Shown here: positions 38,426 to 46,917 of the stretch, piece by piece | Numbering within the stretch: position 1 is the stretch's first letter | How the letters are laid out: every line of letters begins with the position of its first letter | Assembly (NCBI RefSeq): GCF_011378715.1 | Contig: NZ_WTKU01000003.1 | Span: 248,001-312,000 of the forward strand | Source of the DNA: Psychromonas sp. SA13A | Lineage (GTDB): Bacteria; Pseudomonadota; Gammaproteobacteria; Enterobacterales; Psychromonadaceae | DNA length: 64,000 bases | Reading direction: 5' to 3' | Notes under the pieces: generated by a model | Database searches by the model: none | What the model was told of the DNA's origin: nothing | The model's input: the letters and a program-made list of their open reading frames with translations, nothing else | Translations under genes and position numbers: made by a program

Positions 38426-39031
38426 ATGGCAATTTCATTACAAAAAGGCCAAAAAATCAGCCTTGAGAAGAGTAACGGTACTGGCTTAACGAATATCTGT
38501 GTAGGCGTTAACTGGGGTGCGATCACTAAGAAAGGTTTTTTTGGCGGCGAGAAAAAAGTTGCTGTTGATTTAGATGCGAGCTGTGCTGTTTTTGATGCTA
38601 GCGGAAAAACATTAGATGTTGTCTACTTTGGTAAACTAACTAGTACGGGTATTAAACATTCTGGTGATGACCTAGAAGGTGATTTAGACGGTGATGATGG
38701 CTTAGATAATGAAATCATTAGCGTGAATCTTCCGCAGTTACCAGCTAATGCAGAGCAAGTTGTTTTTGTACTTAACTCATTCAGCGGTAACGATTTCAAA
38801 ACTATCCCTTTTGCTTCTATCCGTTTGTATGAAGGTACACCGAGTCGCGTTGATTCTGTTCATGCCGTATATGATATTGCTAATGATCCACAGTTTGCAG
38901 GCTCTGTTTCTATGGTACTTGGTAAACTTTACAAGCATAATGGTAGCTGGAAGTTCTCTGCGATTGGTGAAACAACTGCAGATAAAGGCCTAGAAGGTAC
39001 AATTAAAACTGTTGCAGGTGGTTATCTTTAG
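38426..39031 (+). CDS. TerD-family protein, TerZ/TerX-like
   Basis: 201 residues. It has the same opening as the first TerD (MAISLQKGQKISLEK) but a distinct middle: VDLDASCAVFD, HSGDDLEGDLDGDDGLDNE and IRLYEGTPSRVDSVHAVYDI. The acidic calcium-binding pattern is intact and even extended. The loop AITKKGFFGGEKK and the C-terminal end resemble the TerZ/TerX branch. GTGGAG precedes the start. It probably acts with the other TerD, TerB and the exchanger. Confidence 0.92.
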   Translation: MAISLQKGQKISLEKSNGTGLTNICVGVNWGAITKKGFFGGEKKVAVDLDASCAVFDASGKTLDVVYFGKLTSTGIKHSGDDLEGDLDGDDGLDNEIISVNLPQLPANAEQVVFVLNSFSGNDFKTIPFASIRLYEGTPSRVDSVHAVYDIANDPQFAGSVSMVLGKLYKHNGSWKFSAIGETTADKGLEGTIKTVAGGYL

Positions 39032-39083
39032 ATTTTAAGTGATGATGTAACTTTGGTAAAGCAGCTGTAACAATCAAACTGTG

Positions 39084-39153
39084 CCAATTTAACAGTAAAC
39101 ATTTAGCAGTACTAATTTAACAATACCAATGCAACAGTACCAATGTAAAATAG
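39084..39153. repeat. Five degenerate 14-bp tandem repeats
   Basis: Units start at 39084, 39098, 39112, 39126 and 39140. The first four end in WGTA or AATA after a TTAACA-like core (consensus about CCAATTTAACAGTA); the fifth is partial. Confidence 0.75.
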
Positions 39154-39350
39154 AACAATTTAGTCATCAAACAATATTCGATGCAGCCTGTCTTGCTATT
39201 AGCAAACACTTAGCTTGAAAGGGTGAGGCAAGGGCTTATCGAGAGAAAGGAATTTAATAAACTGTTTACAGGTTGATTAAAACTGACTCACAGATTGGTG
39301 ACTAAATATAAAACAAAGTAAGAAATAAATCTAAAGCGTTAATTGTATGG

Positions 39351-39395
39351 CTGTTAGTAACAGAACTGCTAGTTATAGAACTGTTAATGATAGAA
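39351..39395. repeat. Three degenerate 15-bp tandem repeats
   Basis: Units start at 39351, 39366 and 39381, with consensus CTGTTAGTTATAGAA and two or three differences each. They lie about 220 bp before the exchanger gene. Confidence 0.75.
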
Positions 39396-39613
39396 GTAAG
39401 TTAATCGCAATAGGTTGAACATAACTTGTCTGATTTAACTCCAAACCCTGCATTTATATTTATAGTGGTTAATATCACTATTGATAAAGTGCGGTTAATG
39501 GAAATTGTACTGATTGCCTTAAATAAGTGATTGGTATTATTAGACAGCAATAAAAATTAGTTTATTAGCCACAAGCTACGGCATACAAGTAGCTTATTAA
39601 TTTGGAGAGTATC

Positions 39614-40690
39614 TTGGATACAATATTACCGTTTTTTTATATCATTATTTCATGCTATTTACTTAAATATGCCTGTGATACGTTTGAACAAGCAGCTGGT
39701 TACTTAGGCCGTAATTTCGCACCCGGTATAAAAGGCGCAACGGTTAATGCTATCGGTTCAAGCATGCCAGAGATGTTTGTTGTTATTGCTTGTTTGTTTT
39801 GGTTCGACGATCCATCATTAGTGATGGTTGCTTTAGGTGTAACAGCGGGATCTGCTATTTTTAATGGTTGTGTGATCCCCGCTTTGTCTATCCTAATGGC
39901 AAAAGATGAAAGCGGCAAAAAAGTTGATCATATTGAACTTGATAAGCGTACTTTGATAAGAGACGTTTTTTGGGTGTTAGCGGCAGAAATTGCATTGATC
40001 GTGTGTTTAGGCTTTGATCATTTCACTATCTGGATGGCGATTATTCTTAACCTTATCTATGTAGGTTACGGAGCTCATTTATATTACGACTCTAAAAAAT
40101 ACAGTGAAGATGATGAAGAGTATGAATATGAAGAAATCGAAGATAAAGGCGTGATCGGTAACTTATTTACTTTTAACTTCAATGCATTGTTATTTTCAAA
40201 TAAAAGTTTCACTTTAATCAGTTCCCTCGTTGTTTTAATACTCGCTATTTTAATCATTTCAGGCGCATCACATGTGCTGGTTGAAGGTGTATTAGGTAGT
40301 GCGACAGTATTAGGTGTTCCTGAGTTTTTTGCTGGCTTAATATTTGGTGCTGCAGCGTCTTCTATTCCTGATTTAATCCTATCGGTTAAAGATGCTCAAA
40401 AAGGCGAATATGAAGATGCAGTTGCTAACCCATTAGCGTCAAATACTTTTGATACCACGGTTGCCTTTGCATTACCATTATTAGCATGGTTCCTTATTAA
40501 TGGTGTTGATTCATTACCATTAGAGCAAGATGCTAACTTGACTATTTTACGTTGGTCAATTGTTGCCATCACTGGCGCAGTAGCAGCAAGCTTATTGTTT
40601 AAACATAAGAAAGTAACCAAAGGCGTTGCATACTTCTTATTAGCAATGTTCGGTATTTGGGCGGCTGCAATGTACTTTGTTATTCAATAA
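39614..40690 (+). CDS. Sodium/calcium exchanger-type (CaCA) membrane protein
   Basis: About 358 residues from TTG 39614, preceded by GGAGAG at 39604-39609; a TTG at 39602 overlaps that site. There are two halves of about five helices each. Each half has an alpha-repeat: KGATVNAIGSSMPEMFV in the first and FGAAASSIPDLILSVKDAQK in the second, followed by NPLASNTFD. An acidic loop (YSEDDEEYEYEEIEDKG) separates them and may bind cations. It would exchange calcium or a similar metal against protons or sodium at the inner membrane. Its place between terD and the PRTase genes supports a ter link. Confidence 0.85.
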   Translation: MDTILPFFYIIISCYLLKYACDTFEQAAGYLGRNFAPGIKGATVNAIGSSMPEMFVVIACLFWFDDPSLVMVALGVTAGSAIFNGCVIPALSILMAKDESGKKVDHIELDKRTLIRDVFWVLAAEIALIVCLGFDHFTIWMAIILNLIYVGYGAHLYYDSKKYSEDDEEYEYEEIEDKGVIGNLFTFNFNALLFSNKSFTLISSLVVLILAILIISGASHVLVEGVLGSATVLGVPEFFAGLIFGAAASSIPDLILSVKDAQKGEYEDAVANPLASNTFDTTVAFALPLLAWFLINGVDSLPLEQDANLTILRWSIVAITGAVAASLLFKHKKVTKGVAYFLLAMFGIWAAAMYFVIQ

Positions 40691-40707
40691 AAGTACTTAA
40701 TGCTCGC

Positions 40708-40740
40708 AAAAAAGGCTTATTCTTGAATAAGCCTTTTTTT
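40708..40740 (+). terminator. Strong rho-independent terminator after the exchanger
   Basis: A 14-bp perfect stem (40708-40721 with 40726-40739), a 4-nt loop and a T tract, 18 bases after the stop. Confidence 0.9.
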
Positions 40741-40962
40741 ATTGAGTTGTAATAAATTTACGCTGAAAATACAGTTAAGCAATAGGCGATGAGATATCAT
40801 TGAGTAGACTTTAAAATTGCATAACCTTACAAGGAATAGCTTTTTTATGTGTATTTTATTCATCACAAATGCTTGATAAATAGCAATATATGACTGTCTT
40901 AGTCCACGCAGAGGCGGTACGATGGTGATGACTATAATTTTTAAACGTTTAAATATAATTTA

Positions 40963-42042
40963 ATGGTTAATATGAAACATACTTATACAACTGCAGCGGG
41001 AGATATCTCCTTAAAGACCGATAATGACAGAGAATGTTTAGATAACATTTTGTCATTTGCTTGCAGACAGAACCCTAAAAGACATTTTATTATTATTAAT
41101 AAGTTAATTGGTCGATATACGCCTACGGCTCCTAAGATCATGCGTGAAACTTATGAGCAACTTGTCGACCAAATTAAACCCGGTGCAAGCAGTTATGTGG
41201 TTAGTTTAGCTGAAGCGGCAACGGGATTAGGAGCAGGTGTTGCAGACAGCTTATCCAAAAGACAAAATAAAGTTTACTTCCAGCATACGACTAGACAAAA
41301 AATAGATGCTAAATTGTGGTTTAGTATTGATGAGGCTCACAGTCATGCCGTTAGCCATCTTTTTTACCAGCCTAAAGACGAGTTATTACCCGCCATTACT
41401 CAGGTAAAAAGATTGATCCTGGTTGATGACGAAATCACCACTGGAAAAACCATTAAACAATTACTTAACAACTTGATTGATTATCTACCCTGTTTAGAAG
41501 AAGTGATCGTGACTTCAATCATTAATTTAGGTGGTCAAAAAAGTTTAATTAATAGCGCAGATATAGGCTTACCGATTCGTTATGTATCCTTAGTTGATGC
41601 TGACCTTAGTATTGAAAAAAATCCAGAATTTAAGCCGCAATTACCGCAACATGCAGATACAAAATTAAGCACTTCAAAGGCTTCTTCTGCCGTTGGTAGA
41701 CGAGGATTAGCAATGCCCTACGTTAGCGAATTGAATGAAATAAAATCTGCAAATAGCACCATTGTTATCGCCGATGGAGAGCACCAATATATTCCCTTTT
41801 TATTGGCGGAGAAATTAGAAGAAAGTGGGGTAGATGTAGTATTTCAATCAATTAATCGTTCACCTATTTTACCCTGTGAAGTGATTCAAAACCAATATAA
41901 AATTGAAACCGAATCTAATACCGCGGAACATTATTTGTATAATTATTTTCCTGAAAATAAATCAGTATTTGTGGTCAGTGAGCACCAGTACGAAGGGTTA
42001 GAATTTGCCGATGGAGTTAAATGTCACCCATGGAAGTCTTAA
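40963..42042 (+). CDS. ter-linked phosphoribosyltransferase with TRSP domain
   Basis: 359 residues. The N-terminal part (about 60-200) is a PRTase of the ter-associated kind (PRTase_2): SLAEAATGLGAGVADSL, then RLILVDDEITTGKTIKQLL as the PRPP loop. The C-terminal part (about 250-355) matches the TRSP domain; its namesake motif reads NRSP here (QSINRSPILP). In ter operons this protein is proposed to help make a nucleotide-like metabolite. The start has no strong ribosome site, and ATG 40972 is an alternative. First gene of a tightly packed four-gene run. Confidence 0.85.
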   Translation: MVNMKHTYTTAAGDISLKTDNDRECLDNILSFACRQNPKRHFIIINKLIGRYTPTAPKIMRETYEQLVDQIKPGASSYVVSLAEAATGLGAGVADSLSKRQNKVYFQHTTRQKIDAKLWFSIDEAHSHAVSHLFYQPKDELLPAITQVKRLILVDDEITTGKTIKQLLNNLIDYLPCLEEVIVTSIINLGGQKSLINSADIGLPIRYVSLVDADLSIEKNPEFKPQLPQHADTKLSTSKASSAVGRRGLAMPYVSELNEIKSANSTIVIADGEHQYIPFLLAEKLEESGVDVVFQSINRSPILPCEVIQNQYKIETESNTAEHYLYNYFPENKSVFVVSEHQYEGLEFADGVKCHPWKS

Positions 42043-42800
42043 CCAAAAACAATGATCGCTTATTTGTATTTACTGACTTAGACGATACATTATTTGCGAG
42101 TGTAAAAGGGCAAGTTAGTGAACATATGATCCCTTCTACGGTGGGCGTGAACGGTCAACCCTATGCTTATTCTTCAGTACAACAACAAAAATTATTAAAC
42201 GTAATGATCAAATCAAATGCGATCATTATTCCTGTTACAGGGCGAAGAAGTAGCTCTTTTTTGAATTGTAAGTTACCTGCAATTACCAATACTGATTACG
42301 CCATTGTTTCACATGGGGCAGTTATTTTAGATAATAAACATCAACTGTTAGATGAATGGAAAGTGTTTTTAGAACAGCAATTTAGCCTACAACTATGGCA
42401 TAATAAATTAGTTGAATTGTATGAAAAATTATCTCATTACTTTGAAGTGATCAATAGTGGTGTGCGGGTTAGATTGATTATCGACCATGGCATTAGCACT
42501 TATCTTTGCTTAAAGATAAGTAAAGATTATGCAGATGTTAAAAAAATAGTACAAGTGAATGACTATTTAGAATCTACCTTACCTAAAGAGATGTTTTTAC
42601 ACGCTAATGGTCGTAACTTTGCCATATTACCTCCCTACGCACGCAAAAAAGTAGCCGTTGATTTCTTAAAAAAAATGATGAACGTAGGTGAGTTGGATAC
42701 GGTTTTTGCAATGGGTGATAGTCACAGTGATTTGCCTTTTATGCAGGACTCCGATTTTTTAATTGTTCCGCAACAAGCACAAATTTTTAAGCAGGAATAA
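42021..42800 (+). CDS. HAD-superfamily hydrolase (Cof-like)
   Basis: 259 residues. FTDLDDTLFAS is the catalytic DxDxT motif, and VFAMGDSHSDLPFMQDSDF is the fourth HAD motif of the Cof-like class with a C2-type cap between them. It removes phosphate from a small molecule, plausibly an intermediate of the ter biosynthetic route. GGAG lies five bases before ATG 42021. It overlaps the preceding gene by 22 bp, which implies translational coupling; ATG 42030 would shorten the overlap. Confidence 0.87.
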   Translation: MSPMEVLTKNNDRLFVFTDLDDTLFASVKGQVSEHMIPSTVGVNGQPYAYSSVQQQKLLNVMIKSNAIIIPVTGRRSSSFLNCKLPAITNTDYAIVSHGAVILDNKHQLLDEWKVFLEQQFSLQLWHNKLVELYEKLSHYFEVINSGVRVRLIIDHGISTYLCLKISKDYADVKKIVQVNDYLESTLPKEMFLHANGRNFAILPPYARKKVAVDFLKKMMNVGELDTVFAMGDSHSDLPFMQDSDFLIVPQQAQIFKQE

Positions 42801-42804
42801 AATA

Positions 42805-43893
42805 ATGAAAGAGCCATTATTAGGCAGTTATTCAAAACAAGATTGCCAGTTTTTATTAAAACAAATACAGCCTAATTTTTATACCGTGGAAGATAAAGAA
42901 AGGTTGATTCAAACAGGGCAATTGCATTATTCGCAAATGGTCAGTCAAGAATCAAAACCCACTACTGAATATGAACAATTATTTCTTTCGCTGACTGCTC
43001 AGTATAAACAACAGTTAGCCAATGAAATTCTACAGCTGGCCTATTTAATAGAAGACAATATTCAACAGGATGTTTGTATTGTGTCTTTAGTGCGTGCAGG
43101 CACGCCTATTGGTGTATTGGTGAATAAAGCAATTAATCAATATGCGAACGTCAATGCTCAACATTTTTCGATCAGTATTGTGCGTGATAAAGGCATTGAC
43201 GTTAATGCGCTTGATTACCTCATTTATGACCTAAAAATACCATCTGAAAGTATAGTGTTTATTGATGGCTGGACTGCAAAAGGCGTGATCACAAGAGAAT
43301 TAAAACAAGCCATTGTTGAATATAATAACCGTCGACAAGTAAATATTGGTGCACAACTCTACGTTATTTCTGATATTGGCGGTACAGCGGATTTTTCAGT
43401 GACGTTACGTGATTATACTATCCCTAGCGCACTCATGAATTCGACCGTGAGTGGGTTAATAAGTCGCTCTGTGATCAATGATCAAATTGGTGAAACCGAT
43501 TTTCATGGCTGTATTTCTTATCAGCACCTAGAGGATTATGATTATTCAAATTGGTTTATTGAAGAAATTTCAGCATGTTTTGTAGAAAAAGAATATCAAA
43601 GGGCAGAGTTGATAAGTCCTGAGCAACGCCAATTACGTCATCAACAAACACAGCAAGCAATCTCTGAGCTAATGCAAAAATTCAATGTCAGTGACATCAA
43701 TCGTATTAAACCAGGTATTGCAGAAGCCACCCGTGTCATGCTGCGTAGAGTACCTGATTTGTTAATTGTGAATGACACGAATAACCCTGATATAAAGCAT
43801 TTATTACGTATTGCTAATGAAAAAGAAATTAGCATAATCACTTTTCCAGCGATGCCTTTTGGGGCATGCGCATTAATTAAAGATGTCATATGA
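42805..43893 (+). CDS. StiP-type PRTase with C-terminal PELOTA domain
   Basis: 362 residues from ATG 42805, with CAGGAA upstream and four bases after the preceding stop; the longer frame from 42763 is unlikely. The N-terminal part is a PRTase_1-type fold (VSLVRAGTPIGVLVNKAI, then SIVFIDGWTAKGVITREL). The PRPP loop is unlike that of classical PRTases. The last 65 residues (RIKPGIAEATRVMLRRVPD, ITFPAMPFGACALI) match the RNA-binding PELOTA_1 domain. Databases may label the family a cysteine protease; I see nothing that proves that. It is part of the ter biosynthetic module. Confidence 0.87.
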   Translation: MKEPLLGSYSKQDCQFLLKQIQPNFYTVEDKERLIQTGQLHYSQMVSQESKPTTEYEQLFLSLTAQYKQQLANEILQLAYLIEDNIQQDVCIVSLVRAGTPIGVLVNKAINQYANVNAQHFSISIVRDKGIDVNALDYLIYDLKIPSESIVFIDGWTAKGVITRELKQAIVEYNNRRQVNIGAQLYVISDIGGTADFSVTLRDYTIPSALMNSTVSGLISRSVINDQIGETDFHGCISYQHLEDYDYSNWFIEEISACFVEKEYQRAELISPEQRQLRHQQTQQAISELMQKFNVSDINRIKPGIAEATRVMLRRVPDLLIVNDTNNPDIKHLLRIANEKEISIITFPAMPFGACALIKDVI

Positions 43894-44507
43894 ATACAAA
43901 AAAAGTTGCCCTATTTGATTTTGATGAGACCTTAGTACATGAAAACTCCCTGAGTTATTTGTTTAAGTATTTGTTAGGTAGAAAACCATTATTTTTTTAT
44001 TTATTCGCACTTTTTTGGGATCTTCGCGTCTATCGAGGACAGCTCAGATCTTTAATTAAACACCGCCTTTATAAAAAATCATTAGAGGGCAGGGATGCTG
44101 AACAAGTTTATCAAGCGGGGTTAGTGAGTGCGGCAAAACTCTCACAAATCAAAGAAGTGGTACAGCAGATGTATGACCTTCATGAAAAAGGCGTTGAAGT
44201 TTGGATCATCACTGCTTCACCACAACCTTTTATCGAAGGCATCGTGGCACAATTAAAGTGGCCGGTAGCGCGTGTGATCGGAACATTGCTTGAATCTGAA
44301 AATGGAAAATTAACTGGAGAAATCGGGCCTGAGTGCCAATTAGAAGAAAAAGTACGTCGCTTTAATTTAACCATTGAAGAAGATGCTTTAGACTATTGTG
44401 TAGAGGCATCCTATGGTAACTTACCTGTGGACATCCCGATGTTAGACCTTGCTCAACATAAGTTTTTTGTAGAAAACGGTAAATTAGATCCCTTTGTAGG
44501 GAATTGA
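43890..44507 (+). CDS. HAD hydrolase, SerB-like (HAD-IB)
   Basis: 205 residues. FDFDETLVHE is the DxDxT nucleophile motif. EVWIITASPQPFIEG is motif II with its Ser/Thr, and EASYGNLPVDIPMLDLA is in the place of the GDxxxD motif, where the first Asp is replaced by Tyr-Gly-Asn. It resembles phosphoserine phosphatase-like enzymes with a helical cap. It overlaps the PRTase gene by 4 bp (ATGA). It may be a second phosphatase of the same route. Confidence 0.85.
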   Translation: MNTKKVALFDFDETLVHENSLSYLFKYLLGRKPLFFYLFALFWDLRVYRGQLRSLIKHRLYKKSLEGRDAEQVYQAGLVSAAKLSQIKEVVQQMYDLHEKGVEVWIITASPQPFIEGIVAQLKWPVARVIGTLLESENGKLTGEIGPECQLEEKVRRFNLTIEEDALDYCVEASYGNLPVDIPMLDLAQHKFFVENGKLDPFVGN

Positions 44508-44524
44508 TATTAATACGCTTAATG

Positions 44525-44556
44525 CTAAACCTATCACTGGTTTAGTTTAATTTTAA
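44525..44556 (+). terminator. Hairpin between HAD and terB
   Basis: A 7-bp stem (44525-44531 with 44539-44545), a 7-nt loop and a T-rich tail, 16 bp before the terB ribosome site. It probably acts as a partial terminator. Confidence 0.5.
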
Positions 44557-44571
44557 TTTGGAGAAGTAAAA

Positions 44572-45027
44572 ATGAGTTTTTGGAATAATATTAAAGAAAA
44601 ATTAAATGAGGCCAATGAAAATTTACAAAAAAACGTGGGTCAATTTAAAAATAAAAAATTTGCTGATGCGTCAATGGCAATCTGTGCATTAGTAGCTGCT
44701 GCTGATGGTGATATCGATGCAGACGAGCGTAAAAAAACAGCCGGTTTTATTATGGCTAATGAAACGCTAAAAGTGTTTTCGCCTTCTGACCTAAAAGAAA
44801 AATTTGATTTCTTTTGTAACAAATTAGAAGCAGATTACGACTTTGGTAAAATTGAAGCGATTCAAGCACTAGGTGCATTAAAAGGTAAGCCAGAACAAGC
44901 ACGTGCTTGTATTCAATTAGGTATCATTATTGGTGGTGCTGATGGCGAGTTTGATGCTGATGAAAAACAAGTCATTAAAGAAGCTTGTAATGCAGTGGGT
45001 ATTGCCCCATCTGAATTCGATTTATAA
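44572..45027 (+). CDS. terB: TerB tellurite-resistance protein
   Basis: 151 residues, the normal TerB length. MSFWNNIKEKLNEAN, CALVAAADGDIDADERKK and IGGADGEFDADEKQVIKE are the paired acidic helices of the TerB fold, which bind metal. TerB works with TerD-type proteins and membrane partners at the inner face of the membrane. GGAGAAG precedes the ATG. Last gene of the cluster, followed by repeats and a strong terminator. Confidence 0.95.
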   Translation: MSFWNNIKEKLNEANENLQKNVGQFKNKKFADASMAICALVAAADGDIDADERKKTAGFIMANETLKVFSPSDLKEKFDFFCNKLEADYDFGKIEAIQALGALKGKPEQARACIQLGIIIGGADGEFDADEKQVIKEACNAVGIAPSEFDL

Positions 45028-45057
45028 TCATCAATTGATATGCAGTCATTAACGCTC

Positions 45058-45095
45058 AACTGACCAATGACTGCTAAACTAATCAATGACTAGTA
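45058..45095. repeat. 19-bp tandem duplication downstream of terB
   Basis: Copies 45058-45076 and 45077-45095 share the core CAATGACT and the frame AACT...TA, with about four differences. Confidence 0.65.
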
Positions 45096-45100
45096 GTCAT

Positions 45101-45140
45101 AAAAGGCTGAAACCTTTCACTAAATATTTCAGCCTTTTTT
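45101..45140. terminator. Bidirectional terminator between terB and lipoprotein hydrolase
   Basis: A perfect 12-bp stem (45101-45112 with 45127-45138), with A residues before and T residues after, so both strands have a T tail. Confidence 0.85.
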
Positions 45141-45175
45141 ATAAGCAGATTTTATCTAAAATGCTAATAACTTTG

Positions 45176-45211
45176 TTTAAAACAACTTTTAAAACAACTT
45201 CTAAAATAGAC
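45176..45211. repeat. 12-bp tandem repeats downstream of the hydrolase gene
   Basis: TTTAAAACAACT occurs twice exactly (45176-45187, 45188-45199), and a third diverged copy follows. Confidence 0.75.
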
Positions 45212-45242
45212 GTTAGCAACAAGCTATCCAGTTAACTTTATA

Positions 45243-45270
45243 ATTCACCATTCACCATTCACCGTTCATC
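45243..45270. repeat. 7-bp repeats across the hydrolase stop codon
   Basis: ATTCACC occurs three times in a row from 45243, followed by GTTCATC. The minus-strand stop codon at 45252-45254 lies inside the array. Confidence 0.8.
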
Positions 45271-46415
45271 ATCGCATCTAATTTTTCCATGCTTTGTTCA
45301 AAATAGGGGTTGTAAGTTAAGCGTGCCAGGGTTTTTCCTTCCTCTCTTGAACCGTAAGAAGAAAACCATACCTCATCACCTAGTTCACAGGCTTTTTCTT
45401 GTTCTTTACTTTGCCCGTTATTGCATATTCTAATCGCTGCTTGTTGACCATATTCGGCGTTATTAGGTGAAAATAATAATCCCATGTGAGAGCCATTAAC
45501 AATGTGTAAATCGGGACGTTGCATAGTGAATCTTGTCGTTTTTTCAATGGATAAATCACGCTCACCTTGCCATATCAGCTGATTATTTTTATTGGTGAAT
45601 TGTTTTTGAAACACGGTGGTGGGAAATTTGGTGTCAATAACACTATCACCTTCACTTATCATCATAAAAACGGGTTTGTTGTAGGTCGTATTTTCTAAAT
45701 CATGTTGCACAACTTTTACTGTATCGTAATAAACAGCAGCGCCATTCATTGGCAAAGAGTTATAGCGCGTATAATTGGTCTCAGGATCTCGGTCCGCCCA
45801 TGTCATGACATAACTAGCAACTTTAGCCCATTTCACTACCGAAGATTCTGGTTTAAAGGCGGGTGAAAATAGTAATAGCCCTTCGATGCTATCATCATTT
45901 AATGCCTCTGATGTGACTAAATTTGCACCTGTAGAATAACCGCCAAGCCACAGTTTGTTGGCCTTTGGTTTTAATAACGCAATATGATGGCTTACTACAT
46001 TTTGCCAATCTTCTAATGTCGGTAACATTAAATCTCCGACTTTACTGCCATGTCCGGGTAATAATACCGTTCTAACAAGATAACCCTGTGCAGCGAGATG
46101 TTGTGCCACATCCATAAAGGAATAGGGGGAGTCACCTAAACCATGTACCAATAATACTGCATCGCCATTTGGGTTTTCAGGAATTAGCTCAAAGGGTGCA
46201 TTCGCTTGTAGCTCTTTTTCAATATTATCTGTTTTAAATACACGATGTTGAGATAACCATTGTTTAGTTTCATTAACATACTGTTGAAAATTATCTTGGG
46301 AGTAACTAGGTAATGATGCTGAAGCGACATAATTAGGGTCTGTCTTAGATTGGCTACAGGCCGTTAAAAGCGCAATGGCACTAATAAAAGCAATACGATA
46401 CAAAGATGAAGTCAC
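45252..46415 (-). CDS. Alpha/beta-hydrolase lipoprotein
   Basis: 387 residues. The N-terminal hydrophobic stretch ends in the lipobox LTAC (Cys about residue 20). The hydrolase core has VLLVHGLGDSPYSF (oxyanion loop) and the nucleophile elbow GYSTG, with a C-terminal histidine candidate in NGSHMG. It looks like a monoacylglycerol-lipase or S33-type serine hydrolase facing the periplasm. The substrate is unknown. The start is a GTG at 46415 with AGGACTT upstream. It may form a unit with the next minus-strand gene to the right, but a 15-bp repeat and 76 bp separate them. Confidence 0.87.
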   Translation of the reverse strand: MTSSLYRIAFISAIALLTACSQSKTDPNYVASASLPSYSQDNFQQYVNETKQWLSQHRVFKTDNIEKELQANAPFELIPENPNGDAVLLVHGLGDSPYSFMDVAQHLAAQGYLVRTVLLPGHGSKVGDLMLPTLEDWQNVVSHHIALLKPKANKLWLGGYSTGANLVTSEALNDDSIEGLLLFSPAFKPESSVVKWAKVASYVMTWADRDPETNYTRYNSLPMNGAAVYYDTVKVVQHDLENTTYNKPVFMMISEGDSVIDTKFPTTVFQKQFTNKNNQLIWQGERDLSIEKTTRFTMQRPDLHIVNGSHMGLLFSPNNAEYGQQAAIRICNNGQSKEQEKACELGDEVWFSSYGSREEGKTLARLTYNPYFEQSMEKLDAMMNGEW

Positions 46416-46470
46416 GATAAAGTCCTATTAAAAAATGAATGTGTAATGAAAAACAAAGTAATTTTTTTCG

Positions 46471-46500
46471 CTTAACTTATTTGTACTTAACTTATTTAGG
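46471..46500. repeat. 15-bp tandem duplication across the DUF4174 gene stop codon
   Basis: CTTAACTTATTT plus three bases occurs twice (46471-46485, 46486-46500). The minus-strand stop codon at 46492-46494 is in the second copy, and the first copy supplies a further in-frame stop 15 bases later. Confidence 0.8.
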
Positions 46501-46917
46501 GCGCATCTCAACTTGACGCATTGGCATCGAGTCAATTTTTGAAAATATGGCTGCTAAATTGAGACGTTTAGCTGCCCATTTTATACCTCCGTCTTTACCA
46601 ATCAACATGACGTTTCCTTGCTCTAGCTGAGAATTTATTTTGTAATTTTGAATCATGTTAGACACAAAGTTGTCAGTAATATTCCCGCTGAAGTTACTGC
46701 TTACTGTGTTGTTTTGCATGATAAACCAAACAATATCGCGCTCATTAAGCTCAGTTTCATGTTGCTCAAATATTTTCGATATACTGTCTTTATCATTGAC
46801 GGTATTAACGACAATTACTCTATTTTCCCATCTTAGATCGGAAAGGTCTGTTAGCATCGCTAACTCCTTGGCCTGAATAGACAAACTGATGATAAAAAAA
46901 CAAATAATGTATTTCAT
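46492..46917 (-). CDS. DUF4174-type secreted protein
   Basis: 141 residues with a signal peptide (MKYIICFFIISLSIQA). The body has a thioredoxin-like pattern: LRWENRVIVVNT, ERDIVWFIM, GNVMLIGKDGGIKWAAKRL and the end SMPMRQVEMR, all of which fit DUF4174. There is no CxxC, so a redox role is unlikely. AGGGAA precedes the start. The function is unknown. Confidence 0.82.
   Translation of the reverse strand: MKYIICFFIISLSIQAKELAMLTDLSDLRWENRVIVVNTVNDKDSISKIFEQHETELNERDIVWFIMQNNTVSSNFSGNITDNFVSNMIQNYKINSQLEQGNVMLIGKDGGIKWAAKRLNLAAIFSKIDSMPMRQVEMRPK

Larger units (their letters stand above)
39032..39613. other. 582-bp gap with two tandem repeat arrays
   Basis: No gene. It contains five degenerate 14-bp repeats (39084-39153) and three degenerate 15-bp repeats (39351-39395). 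The rest is AT-rich. The promoter of the exchanger gene probably lies near the right end, but no clear boxes are assigned. Confidence 0.5.

Noticed and set aside
39084-39395. Tandem repeats considered as a CRISPR array or iterons
   Set aside because: Units are 14-15 bp, contiguous without spacers, and no cas or replication genes are near.
42021-42042. 22-bp overlap between PRTase-TRSP and HAD genes considered as a frameshift
   Set aside because: Both proteins have complete domains, and the HAD gene has its own GGAG site, so coupling is the simpler reading.
42805-43893. Cysteine protease label for the StiP-type protein
   Set aside because: The visible pattern is a PRTase-like fold plus PELOTA; I see no protease motif that would prove the label.
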